Virus record (IMG/VR): IMGVR_UViG_3300034068_000495
Coordinates: 1 to 52,678 of that record
DNA from: a virus
Reading direction: 5' to 3' (one strand)
Length of the DNA: 52,678 nt
Part shown: positions 7,561 through 16,352 of the stretch, one piece after another
How positions within the stretch are numbered: position 1 is the first letter of the stretch
How the letters are laid out: every line of letters starts with the position of its first letter
Position numbers and translations under genes: made by a program
The notes under the pieces: model-generated
The model's input: the letters and a program-made list of their open reading frames with translations, nothing else
What the model was told of the DNA's origin: nothing
The model's database searches: none

Positions 7561-8915
7561 CCTTCACCCCTCACGACTACCAGCAGGAGGCAATGGCGCA
7601 CCTGTACAACGTGCGCCGGAGCGCCCTGTGGATGCCCATGGGCGGCGGGAAGACCGTCAGCACCCTGACGGCGCTGGACAACCTGTCCCTCGTCGAGGAC
7701 GTGTTCCCCGCGCTGGTGCTGGCCCCTCTGCGCGTCGCCCGGTCGACGTGGCCGGACGAGGTCGCCAAGTGGCCGCACCTGTCCCACCTGCGCGTGTCCG
7801 TCGTCACCGGCACGCCGAAGCAGCGGCAGGCGGCGCTCGACGTCCCGGCCGACATCTACACAACGAACTACGACAACCTTGTGTGGCTCCGGGAGGCGCT
7901 GGGCGACGCATGGCCGTTCCGAACGGTCGTCGCCGACGAGTTCACGCGGCTGAAGTCTTTCCGCATCAGGCAGGGCGGCTCACGCGCCCGGGCGCTGGGG
8001 CAGGTGGCACACACGCACGTCGGCCGCTTCATCGGCCTGACGGGCACGCCGGCACCGAACGGCGTCAAGGATCTGTGGGGCCAGATCTGGTTCCTCGACA
8101 AGGGCGAGCGGCTGGGCCGCACGTTCAGTGCCTTCGTGTCTCGCTGGTTCTTCAAGGGCCGCGACGGGTTCAGCCTCATCCCCTACGAACACGCGCAGAG
8201 AGAGGTCGAGGAGCGGCTGCGCGACATCTGCCTGACCGTGCGCGGCCTGCCGGTCGACAAGCCCATCACCAGCCCGATCTACATCGACCTGCCGCCGGCA
8301 GCGCGCCGCGCGTATGACGAGATGGAGGAGGAGATGTACACGATCCTCAACAGAGAGGGCGTCGAGGCGGCCAACGCCGCCGTGCGGACGCAGAAGTGCC
8401 TGCAGCTCGCCAACGGTGCGATGTACACCGATGAGTACGGCAACTGGCAGGCCGTGCACGACGCGAAGCTGGACGCGCTTGAGAGCGTCATTGAGGAGGC
8501 GAATGGCGCCCCCGTCTTGGTGGCCTATAACTTCAAGCACGATCTGGAGCGCCTGCGGGGCCGGTTCCGTCAGGGCCGAATGTTGGACGCCGACCCGCAG
8601 ACGATCAGGGACTGGAACGCCGGCCGGATCTCGATCCTCTTCGCACACCCGGCGTCGGCAGGACACGGGCTGAACCTCGCCGACGGCGGCAACATCCTCG
8701 CCTTCTACGGGGTCAACTGGAACCTTGAGGAGCACATGCAGATCATCGAGCGGATCGGCCCGATGCGTCAGAAGCAGGCCGGGTACGACAGGCCGGTGTT
8801 CATCTACCCGATCCTCGCCCGCCACACGGTCGATGATCTCGTCATGGACCGCCTGTCGTCGAAGAAGAGCATTCAAGAAATCTTATTGGAAGCGATGAAG
8901 AGGAAAGCGAAATGA
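7557..8915 (+). CDS. SNF2-type DEAD-like helicase/ATPase
   Basis: The GTG start overlaps the upstream stop by four bases. The 452-residue protein shows HDYQQEAM (Q-like motif), Walker A MGGGKT (Lys32), motif II VVADEFTRLK (Asp127, Glu128), motif III TGTPAPN, then ASAGHGLNL (366-374) and QIIERIGPMRQ (395-405), in place of the usual IHRIGQ. Such phage SNF2 proteins are thought to remodel DNA or protein-DNA complexes during replication or recombination, often with VRR-NUC. The ATGA overlap couples it to the next gene. Confidence 0.92.
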   Translation: MTFTPHDYQQEAMAHLYNVRRSALWMPMGGGKTVSTLTALDNLSLVEDVFPALVLAPLRVARSTWPDEVAKWPHLSHLRVSVVTGTPKQRQAALDVPADIYTTNYDNLVWLREALGDAWPFRTVVADEFTRLKSFRIRQGGSRARALGQVAHTHVGRFIGLTGTPAPNGVKDLWGQIWFLDKGERLGRTFSAFVSRWFFKGRDGFSLIPYEHAQREVEERLRDICLTVRGLPVDKPITSPIYIDLPPAARRAYDEMEEEMYTILNREGVEAANAAVRTQKCLQLANGAMYTDEYGNWQAVHDAKLDALESVIEEANGAPVLVAYNFKHDLERLRGRFRQGRMLDADPQTIRDWNAGRISILFAHPASAGHGLNLADGGNILAFYGVNWNLEEHMQIIERIGPMRQKQAGYDRPVFIYPILARHTVDDLVMDRLSSKKSIQEILLEAMKRKAK

Positions 8916-9250
8916 ATTACCAGTGTGGCATATGCGACGCGTTTTACTGGGATCTGGCCGGCGCCGAGGCCGATGCGGCGCTCGCCAAGCTGACCGGTGG
9001 CAGCTCTGACTATTACAAGGTGCGCGTCGAGAGGCCGACGTCCGGCGGCGAGCCGTACATGGCAGAGTGCAACGACATCATCGAGGCGTTGTGCATGGAG
9101 TACGACGTGGCGAATGCGTTCAAGGCGGCGTGGCGCGTGGCCGCGCTACGTCAAGGTCACGGCAAGCCGGGGCAGGACAGCGCGCGGTACGACGGCGAGA
9201 AGATCGTGTTTTTTGGGCAGCGAATTGTGGAACGGGAGAACGGGAAGTGA
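8912..9250 (+). CDS. Unknown phage protein (112 aa), possibly DUF3310-like C-terminus
   Basis: It starts with an ATGA overlap on the helicase gene. A CGICDAFYWD segment at the N-terminus is followed by a helical region: CNDIIEALCMEYDVANAFKA, then WRVAALRQGHGKPGQDSARYD and a final EKIVFFGQRIVE. The C-terminal part faintly recalls the DUF3310 pattern of small phage proteins. The assignment is weak; position suggests DNA metabolism. Confidence 0.6.
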   Translation: MNYQCGICDAFYWDLAGAEADAALAKLTGGSSDYYKVRVERPTSGGEPYMAECNDIIEALCMEYDVANAFKAAWRVAALRQGHGKPGQDSARYDGEKIVFFGQRIVERENGK

Positions 9251-9402
9251 GTGAATACGAATGCTACGAGCGCGTGCTGCGCGAGTTGGGGCTTCCGCGA
9301 ACACGGGAAAACTATCTCTACGTGCTGTACGACGGCAACCTACCCGAGGACTGGGACGAAGAAGCCGAGGAGCAGTTGCCCCCCGACCTCCGCATCATTT
9401 GA
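9247..9402 (+). CDS. Small acidic protein (51 aa), last gene of the early operon
   Basis: The GTG start overlaps the previous stop (GTGA). The product reads MSEYECYERVLRELGLPRTR and ends in acidic residues and PPDLRII. Its stop lies inside the 3' end of the convergent late gene, an 8-base tail-to-tail overlap, and no terminator hairpin is visible there. Confidence 0.55.
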   Translation: MSEYECYERVLRELGLPRTRENYLYVLYDGNLPEDWDEEAEEQLPPDLRII

Positions 9403-10822
9403 CCTGAAACATCCTGCGCACAGGCTTGCCGAGTAACTCCGCGATCTTGTACCGAGCGTCATCTGGCGAGCTAGAAGTGCGCCAGATGTCCGAGACGGCT
9501 TGTTTCAATTCTGCTGTTTTCTTGTTTTGACCCCACAAATCTCTAACACCTTCCCACGTTGCTGATTGCACTTCGCGGGGTGCGCTGAAGCCCATCTCCC
9601 TCGCGGCCAGAGTGTGCATGTCGGACAAGGGGCCATAAAGCCCTTTTGAGCCGGTGACTGCGCTGTCGGCAGCGCCGGGTGCGCCACCAGCACCGGGGCC
9701 AAGACCCATACCTCGGTACACAATGGGGTCGTCACCACCGCCGGGAAACAGGCTGGCGGCCCCCGCGCTGTGCGTGTCAATCGTTGAGATTGGCGCTTCG
9801 CTATAGGGATTGGCGATGTTGTTGTAGAATGACGGAACTTTGCCGCCACCCAAAAGTTGCGAGTTGATGCTCTCGATGGATGGGTTATCCATGATGCTCA
9901 ACGCTTTGGAAATGACATCGCCGCTACCCCATGTGATGTTGCTGTACGGGTCGCCATACTCGCCGGACAGGTTGATGCGGTTTACCATCGGGTCGTTTCG
10001 CGTCGCGTCGGCGAGGGAAACGCGCGCAAACTTGGCAAACTTGTCGGGCAGTTCTTCGTAAGGCATCGCCGCAATTCTTGCGGCGTAGTCCGGCCCGAGT
10101 TTCGCAATGGCGCCCGGGGTTTTCATGTTTGCAATTCGGTTTTCGATGTACCGGCGCGCTTCTTGCGGATCGACAGAAAAGCGATCTTTGTACATGTCCA
10201 TGAGGCGATCAAGTCTGCCGACATTGATGTCCCACGGGGTTTGCGGCGATGTTACCGCAGCCACGCCGTACCCGGCTTCTGGCGGAAGCCCCGCGCGTGC
10301 TGCCGCTCTTTCAGAGACAAGTTTTGCCGTGGGGTACCAGCCGCGAGCTGCTTCAACTTTTTCAGCCGGCATCAAGTCGTTCATGATGAACTTGAGATTG
10401 TCCGCGCCTCGGCGAAGGCTTTCCGCGTAAATGGTTTCGGGGTCCAGCCCTTCAGTTCCGCGCATGAACGGTTCTTCGGAGAGCATCCGCATGTTGGTGC
10501 CAAATGCCTTTGGCGCAGCCCGCAACGCTTCCCCGCTTTGAATAAGGAGCTGCTCGTCAGGGTTTCCTGAGACACCGTAGTTGGGCGGAGTGGGGCGCCG
10601 CGTGCTTACCATGTGCGGGCTTTCGGCTCCGGCGAGTTGTGCTCGGGTCCGAACAGCCAGAGGTGCCTTGGCGCGTGCGGCTGCCTTGGCCACCGGCGCA
10701 GCCGCCTTAGCAGCGCGTGCCGCTGGCTTGGCAACCTTCGCGGCAGCCTCCACCAACTTAGCGGCCTCCTCGGCCTTCTTTGCCGCTTTGGCGGCCTTTA
10801 CGGCGAAGCTCATGATACCCAT
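9395..10822 (-). CDS. Large unknown virion-associated protein (475 aa), last late gene
   Basis: The start is set at 10822 because ATG there overlaps the TAA of the upstream gene (TAATG); a longer frame exists but reads through that gene. Residues 1-70 are an Ala/Lys-rich helix (AVKAAKAAKKAEEAAKLVE) suitable for membrane or coiled-coil contact. The rest is a folded domain with ISTIDTHSAGAASLF and YRGMGLGP; the D-T-H core recalls uncharacterised phage domains such as DUF7178, at low certainty. Its place at the end of the ejection-protein cluster suggests an injected or minor virion protein. Confidence 0.7.
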   Translation of the reverse strand: MGIMSFAVKAAKAAKKAEEAAKLVEAAAKVAKPAARAAKAAAPVAKAAARAKAPLAVRTRAQLAGAESPHMVSTRRPTPPNYGVSGNPDEQLLIQSGEALRAAPKAFGTNMRMLSEEPFMRGTEGLDPETIYAESLRRGADNLKFIMNDLMPAEKVEAARGWYPTAKLVSERAAARAGLPPEAGYGVAAVTSPQTPWDINVGRLDRLMDMYKDRFSVDPQEARRYIENRIANMKTPGAIAKLGPDYAARIAAMPYEELPDKFAKFARVSLADATRNDPMVNRINLSGEYGDPYSNITWGSGDVISKALSIMDNPSIESINSQLLGGGKVPSFYNNIANPYSEAPISTIDTHSAGAASLFPGGGDDPIVYRGMGLGPGAGGAPGAADSAVTGSKGLYGPLSDMHTLAAREMGFSAPREVQSATWEGVRDLWGQNKKTAELKQAVSDIWRTSSSPDDARYKIAELLGKPVRRMFQVK

Positions 10823-13002
10823 TACCGGACACTCATTGGATGGCGGGAGAAACAGCGATCCGCAGACACGCGGCCGCCGACGGCGTAGCCCTCGAAATGG
10901 CGCTGGAACTGTTGCCAAGCATCGTCGTCTAACCCCTGCGCGCCCGGAAATCCGTGCGCGTTAAAATCGTATGATTTGTAAGCCTCGTCCAACCTGTTGT
11001 CGTCGATGACCTGCTGGTAATTCTCGCGCGTGATGTAGCGCCCGTCGGGCAGCTTCACCAAGCCGGTGTTGCGCAGATCGCCGACGTTGCCCCACTTCTG
11101 GCCCTTCACGAAGTCCTGCACAAACGGCAGGTAGTCGTCCTTCGGCGCGCGGTTCTGCTTGCCCTTGATCTGGACGATGTCTTGGCTGGAGTACTCAACA
11201 GGGGGCAAGCCCCTTTCGCGCAACCACGCATCACTGAGCGCGAGTGTGTCTACGCCCCTTGTGTTGACGCGTTTGATGTAATTCTGCCACTCCGGCAGAA
11301 CGCCGAGCTGCCGAAGATGTTCAACTGCAGCCGTGGGTTTATGCACGGGAGACGTCTCAATCGTCACGTGCGGCTCGCCCTTGGCGTCGCGCAGCGAGAA
11401 GATGCGCGACTTGCCGGACGCGACCTCGTCGCAGTAGCCGCCGACGCAGTGACCCATGGTGTCACCCTCGTACTTGAGCGCGTCCTGCAAGCTGGGGTGA
11501 AAACTCTGGGTGTCACCAGTGTTATCGTTATAAAAGCCCTTGCCGTCCGGCAACCAGCCTTCTGGGAGAGGCGCATCCTCTCCCGGTGTCTTCAGCTCCG
11601 TCCAGCGCAGCCCCATCGGATTGTTCTCGGTGTACTCCTTGAACGTCTGCACGGCCGGGTTGCTGGCGCTGCTCAACGCGGCGCGCTCCATCTCCTTGGC
11701 GCGGTACTGGTTGATCTTGCCGACCTGCTCCACGGCCTGCGGGAACGTCATGCGGCCGAGGCTCTCCGGTCGTACGGCGAGGTCGAGCGGGATGCCAGAG
11801 GCTTCGGGGTTCAAGGCGTTAAGGAACTCGTCTGTGAAGTGCGTGAGATCCAGACCGCCACCACCGATGCCGTAAATCTTGTCCGTCACCGGCAGCTTTG
11901 CGAGCCACGGCATCGACAGCATAGCGTTGGCGCGCAAGTCGTCTCCCGCGCCGGGCATGCCACCCTTCGGGTTGCGGGGCAGTAAGACACTGCCGATGGT
12001 ATCTTCCTGCAAAATGTCGTTGACTGTCTGCTGCCAGCGTTCCGGCGTCATCTCAGGATCGTAGTGCATCCCGCGCTCGGCGAGTGCACGCAGCGGGTCG
12101 TCCGGCGATCCAAACTCGTTCTTGTAGTATTTGGTCATCGCCCTTTCGAGCCACGCCGCCGCCGGGCTGTTGTTAGCGACGCGCCCACCCACAACACCTT
12201 GCTCCTCGGGAACCCAACCCGACAGTTCAAAGTCCAAAGCGTGAGTGCGAGCGGCGGCTTCCGGTGAGTAGTTCGCCCCGTCAAAATCTTTGATGGCCCA
12301 CCACTGACCGCCGCGCGGCTTGGCGGCACCCGGCGGGAGACCGGGGCCGGGCGCCGGCAGCGCCAGCATCCTCTCCGGCGCGGGCAGTGCGAGCATGCCC
12401 TGCGGCATAGGTGCCACGTCCTCAACGGCGGCAGCGAGGGGAGCCGCCCGCCGACCGCGCACGGCCCTGCCGGCCAGCGCACCGGCACCCTCCAGCGCCC
12501 TTACGGCCATCTTGCCGGGCACGGGTGCCACCATCATGGCAGCCTCGTAGGCACTGCTGAGCGGGTTGTCGTACAGTTGCCCCGGCAACGCCTGCACGCC
12601 GCTGACGATGGCGTCCTGCGCGCCTCTCGACATGCGGGTCGCGCCCGGGTCGTAGCCGGCACCGCGCGGTGCGCCCATCGCGTCGAGACCGCGCTGCGAC
12701 GTGCCAGTCACGAGCTGGTTGCCAGTCCTGCCGAGGAGCTGGGCGATGTCCGCACCGGCGTCGAACGTGGGGCGGTAGTCGCCGCGCAGCGCAGGCCCAC
12801 GCAGCTCTTGCGGCAGCATGTCTCCCAGCCGCTGGGCAGCGCCGAGGGCGAAGCGGCTGCCCGTGTCAGCCATCTCCGGCAGCGAGCGCACGCCCTCCAC
12901 AATGCGGCGGCCCACCACGGGCGCGTCGCTGGCGATGTTGCGGCCGTACTGCGCAAGCAGCTCCGCGAGGGTCGGCTCCTTCTTGCGCGGCTTGACGGCC
13001 AT
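10822..13002 (-). CDS. PcfJ-domain virion/ejection-type protein (726 aa)
   Basis: The ATG overlaps the upstream stop (ATGA). An N-terminal helical part with Ala/Gly-rich segments (about 1-220) precedes a folded region. Around residues 510-560 lies YEGDTMGHCVGGYCDEVASG followed by KSRIFSLRDAKGEPHVTIE, the PcfJ-like signature (HCVG then short beta strands), and then QIKGKQNRAP. PcfJ domains occur in conjugation and phage accessory proteins; the biochemical role is unknown. The C-terminus YAVGGRVSADRC shares a Gly-Gly motif with the neighbouring 869-aa and 795-aa proteins. Confidence 0.75.
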   Translation of the reverse strand: MAVKPRKKEPTLAELLAQYGRNIASDAPVVGRRIVEGVRSLPEMADTGSRFALGAAQRLGDMLPQELRGPALRGDYRPTFDAGADIAQLLGRTGNQLVTGTSQRGLDAMGAPRGAGYDPGATRMSRGAQDAIVSGVQALPGQLYDNPLSSAYEAAMMVAPVPGKMAVRALEGAGALAGRAVRGRRAAPLAAAVEDVAPMPQGMLALPAPERMLALPAPGPGLPPGAAKPRGGQWWAIKDFDGANYSPEAAARTHALDFELSGWVPEEQGVVGGRVANNSPAAAWLERAMTKYYKNEFGSPDDPLRALAERGMHYDPEMTPERWQQTVNDILQEDTIGSVLLPRNPKGGMPGAGDDLRANAMLSMPWLAKLPVTDKIYGIGGGGLDLTHFTDEFLNALNPEASGIPLDLAVRPESLGRMTFPQAVEQVGKINQYRAKEMERAALSSASNPAVQTFKEYTENNPMGLRWTELKTPGEDAPLPEGWLPDGKGFYNDNTGDTQSFHPSLQDALKYEGDTMGHCVGGYCDEVASGKSRIFSLRDAKGEPHVTIETSPVHKPTAAVEHLRQLGVLPEWQNYIKRVNTRGVDTLALSDAWLRERGLPPVEYSSQDIVQIKGKQNRAPKDDYLPFVQDFVKGQKWGNVGDLRNTGLVKLPDGRYITRENYQQVIDDNRLDEAYKSYDFNAHGFPGAQGLDDDAWQQFQRHFEGYAVGGRVSADRCFSRHPMSVR

Positions 13003-15611
13003 CAGCGGTACTTGCTCGCAAGGTTCATCAGACCGCCACGATACATGCCCACCGGCGCATCGACAGGCGTGCCGTCGCGGCGAACACGAACGCCGTCGGG
13101 CCGGAGGTACGTATCGGTGGCGAGGTCGTAAGTGGCCCCCTTCGGCTGCTCTATGGTCGTCGTGGCGTAGTCCTCGGGGGTCTGTTCCATCGGATTGAAC
13201 TGCTGCCCAATCGCGGAACCAAGGTGGCTCACCGGCACCGCATACTTCTCCATCAGCGAGCCTAGCGCCTCGATTGGTTTGGGACGTTGCCCCGCGAACA
13301 GCTTCGGCAGTACGTCACGCACGCCGGGGGCGTTGATCAAGCCCATCGCCGCGTTCGGTATGAGGGTCGTGGGCGAAAGAAACGCGCCGCCACCCGTTAC
13401 GGTCAAACCGGCGGCGAGACGCTCCGACGAACCGGAGCTGGGAAAGGCATTGCCGAGGATGTTTTGTCCGGCCTCGGCGAGGCGCTGGCCCTCAACGTCG
13501 CCCTCAACGAAGCCGCGAGACCGAGCGCGCGTGTCGCCGGCCCGCTGGCGGTTCAAAATCTGCGCTGGGGAAAACTCGCCCGGCTTGGTGCCAGCCATGC
13601 GCGCGGCTTCTTGTGCCTGCGCGAGTATCGCGAAGCCCCGGTCGGTCTGGTTCATCATGTCAACCACCTCGGGCGGCGAATGCCGACGAGCTGCGGCGTC
13701 AAGGACATCTTGCATGTCGGCCACGCCGTCTGCCAGCTCTTGGTCGCCCCTCTTGGCAAACGAGCTCCTGCGCGTCTTCAGGAGGCTGGACAGTGATTTA
13801 TAGTCGTCGCCGCCAATCGGGTTGGCGGTACGCCGCGCCAGTTGATCGTCGAGGAGCTTGTTCAAACGGCTTGCGTTGTCAGGCGAAAACGTGACGCCGT
13901 CGTTGATTTTCGCCTTCAGGTTGGCGATATCATCCAGCAGTTCTTGATCCGGGACAACCGCCATCTGTGCGCGAAGAGTGTCGTACTGCTTGTCAAAAGC
14001 GGCTCCCGCAGCCTTCATCCGCTCGTGCGGTTTCATGCCGTCTGGCAGCTTGAAGTTGATGTATTCGCCGGCCTTATTTAAGTAAGCCGTGCCAAAGTCG
14101 TTGAACGCACGCCTGCGGGCAGCGATACTAACATCGCCGCCGCCGATAAGCAGGCGAGATGCGGCTTCCTCCACCTGATCCGCACGACCGCCAAGCGTCT
14201 GCATTGGAGATAGGCGCACGCCGGCCTCACGCAGGATCTTGATGTCCTCGTCCGTATTTGGCTTGAGAACTCGTTTCACGACGGACGGGGCCGCAGACCC
14301 CATACCGGAAAAGATAGCGTTGGTGGCGGCCCCGGAAAGGCGCTCGCCTTCCGGTGCACCCGTAGCACCAGTGACGGCGCTGTAAATAAGATCAGCCAGC
14401 GGCTCGGCCTTGGCGGCGGACATGCCCACGGCCCGGAGGCCCAAGCCGCCCAAGCCGGCCATGGCTGCGCTGCCGAGGACGTCACCCGTGCCCGTCGCCC
14501 ATGGCGACGCCTCACGGACGCCCTCGACGGTCCTGCCGATGTCCTCGTCGAGCATGGCGGGGATGCCCAGCGTCGTCGCGTTGACGACGCCGGTGGCCAC
14601 GCCGCCGGGCGTCGAGAGCAGGCTCTCGTTGACGCCGCGCTCCACGGGCGTCAACGGACGCTCTAGCGGAGCCGCGCCGCCGAAACGGGCGCCGCTCTTT
14701 ACGGCGTCGACTACCCTTTTGGCTTCTTCAGCAGATGCCCGACCGGGCATGTTGTACGTCTTCGCGGTGCTGTTGAAGAACGTCTGAAACTCCGTCGGGT
14801 CGAGGTCTTTCCCCTTGGTGTTGACGAAATCAATCAACGCCGCCTGAAACTCTTTCGGCACGGCAACAGTCGTGGTCTCGGCTCCGGCACCTGCGGTGCG
14901 TTCCGTTTTTTGCGGGGGTGTTTCGCTTTTTACCGGGGCAACCATGCCGATGGGCGTGAACCCCTGCTCAAGCAAAACCTTGTCCGCGTTAGGGCCGGCG
15001 GGTCCGGCTTCATTCCGCATGTTTGCGATGGCCAGAATGCGCTGCTGCCGTTTTTCCGCAATCTCTTCCGGGCTTGCATCGGCACTCGGGTAATAGATGC
15101 TATATTGATTTGAGAGTTCGAACGGCGCGATGACGGCGCCGCTCTCCTTGCGGAGCGACGCCATGAGAAAGTTTTTGATGAAATCACGGTTTCTCGTGCG
15201 CTCGCTCGTTGCCGCTTTCGCCGTCAAGCCCGGAGCAATTTCATACGCCGTTCTGCCAATGAGACTGTCTGGATCTTGCTTCAGCTTGTCCATGGATTGT
15301 TCGGACGAAAGCATGCGGGAGTAAAAGGAGGATGCCCTGCCCTGCCCTTCGCTTAGGGTGACGCCGGAGTTTTTGAGGGCTTCAAGCTCAATGCGCGCTT
15401 TCTCAAGGTCAAGCGCCGCCTTTTCTGCCTTGGACCGAGCCTCACGGATTTGATCCGCCGACGTGGCTGTTGCAACAGCGGCGTCAGCGCCCTTTTTTGC
15501 GGCATCAGCAGTGCGCGTAGCGACAGCGACGCCCGCCTCCGCGTCCTCGATCACCTTCTTTGAAACGGGAACTGGTTTGTCGGGGTAGCCCGCAAGAAAC
15601 GATTGAACCAT
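13002..15611 (-). CDS. Large ejection/DNA-transfer-like protein (869 aa)
   Basis: GGAGACAAAAC precedes the ATG. The N-terminal third is helical with a coiled-coil (residues about 20-85, rich in Ala, Lys, Glu). The segment RDFIKNFLMASLRKESGAVI then APFELSNQYSIYYPS recurs in phage structural proteins of the DNA-transfer/ejection type. The middle contains Gly/Ala-rich stretches (GSAAMAGLGGLGLRAVG), and the C-terminus ends in MYRGGLMNLASKYR. It is probably an internal virion protein injected with the DNA. No enzymatic motif was seen. Confidence 0.72.
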   Translation of the reverse strand: MVQSFLAGYPDKPVPVSKKVIEDAEAGVAVATRTADAAKKGADAAVATATSADQIREARSKAEKAALDLEKARIELEALKNSGVTLSEGQGRASSFYSRMLSSEQSMDKLKQDPDSLIGRTAYEIAPGLTAKAATSERTRNRDFIKNFLMASLRKESGAVIAPFELSNQYSIYYPSADASPEEIAEKRQQRILAIANMRNEAGPAGPNADKVLLEQGFTPIGMVAPVKSETPPQKTERTAGAGAETTTVAVPKEFQAALIDFVNTKGKDLDPTEFQTFFNSTAKTYNMPGRASAEEAKRVVDAVKSGARFGGAAPLERPLTPVERGVNESLLSTPGGVATGVVNATTLGIPAMLDEDIGRTVEGVREASPWATGTGDVLGSAAMAGLGGLGLRAVGMSAAKAEPLADLIYSAVTGATGAPEGERLSGAATNAIFSGMGSAAPSVVKRVLKPNTDEDIKILREAGVRLSPMQTLGGRADQVEEAASRLLIGGGDVSIAARRRAFNDFGTAYLNKAGEYINFKLPDGMKPHERMKAAGAAFDKQYDTLRAQMAVVPDQELLDDIANLKAKINDGVTFSPDNASRLNKLLDDQLARRTANPIGGDDYKSLSSLLKTRRSSFAKRGDQELADGVADMQDVLDAAARRHSPPEVVDMMNQTDRGFAILAQAQEAARMAGTKPGEFSPAQILNRQRAGDTRARSRGFVEGDVEGQRLAEAGQNILGNAFPSSGSSERLAAGLTVTGGGAFLSPTTLIPNAAMGLINAPGVRDVLPKLFAGQRPKPIEALGSLMEKYAVPVSHLGSAIGQQFNPMEQTPEDYATTTIEQPKGATYDLATDTYLRPDGVRVRRDGTPVDAPVGMYRGGLMNLASKYR

Positions 15612-15625
15612 GTTTTGTCTCCGCC

Positions 15626-16288
15626 TTACGATGCAGGCTTGTATTTAGGCTTGGTCGGATCGCCACCAGCCACAATCATGCGCGAATTTATAGGCAAGAA
15701 ATTAACCTGCCGGGGGTCCGTGAGGACGTAGTTTCCAAATTCATCCTGCTGCGGAAACTCCGGCGCGCCCCCCGTTCCGGGCCGCTGCTGGTAGCCGGGG
15801 CCGCCGGGGATAGGGTCATACTTCGGCGCGTTGCTCTTGCCTGCGGCGGCCATCAACCGCGCAACCGACAGTCGCGTGGTCACGTCCTGATTGGCGAGGC
15901 CCTGCGCACCCCTCAATTGCGCCAACTGCATCGCGTTCAGCGCCTCCGTGCGGCCCTCTTCACCAACACGTGTCGCCTTGGCCTGCTGTTGCAGGACGGG
16001 CATGACGTTGTTCAAGACGCCGCTGAAGCCGCGCACGGTGGTCGGCCGGGCCAGCGCCGCGCTGAGTTCGAACAACTGCTCGCTGGTCGAGGGGCCGACG
16101 CGGCGCTTCCGGGTCTCCTCCGCCACGCGGTCATAGAACGCACGTTGCTCGCGTGCCAGCCGCTGGCTCTCGGACATCGAGGCCCGCAGACCTGCAAGTT
16201 CGCTCGCGGGCAACGAGCCTTCAAGGCCGGCAAACATGCCAAGGGCGCCAGTCTCGGCGTCGTCGGTGCCCGTGAAATCTTCGTCCAC
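15626..16288 (-). CDS. Unknown virion-associated protein (220 aa)
   Basis: A GTG at 16288 is preferred because GGAG lies 6 bases before it; a GTG four codons upstream (16300) has no clear ribosome site. The product starts with an acidic segment (DEDFTGTDDAETGALGMF), is helical and Gln/Arg-rich in the centre (AREQRAFYDRVAEETRKRR) and ends with a Pro/Gly linker and DPRQVNFLPINSRMIVAGG. It lies between two ejection-type genes and is likely a small partner of them. Confidence 0.65.
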   Translation of the reverse strand: MDEDFTGTDDAETGALGMFAGLEGSLPASELAGLRASMSESQRLAREQRAFYDRVAEETRKRRVGPSTSEQLFELSAALARPTTVRGFSGVLNNVMPVLQQQAKATRVGEEGRTEALNAMQLAQLRGAQGLANQDVTTRLSVARLMAAAGKSNAPKYDPIPGGPGYQQRPGTGGAPEFPQQDEFGNYVLTDPRQVNFLPINSRMIVAGGDPTKPKYKPAS

Positions 16289-16352
16289 TGTATTCTCCAC
16301 TCACGTCGGAGGCGTACTCCGTAATAGCATTTTCCGCCGGGGTGCGGAAGGG

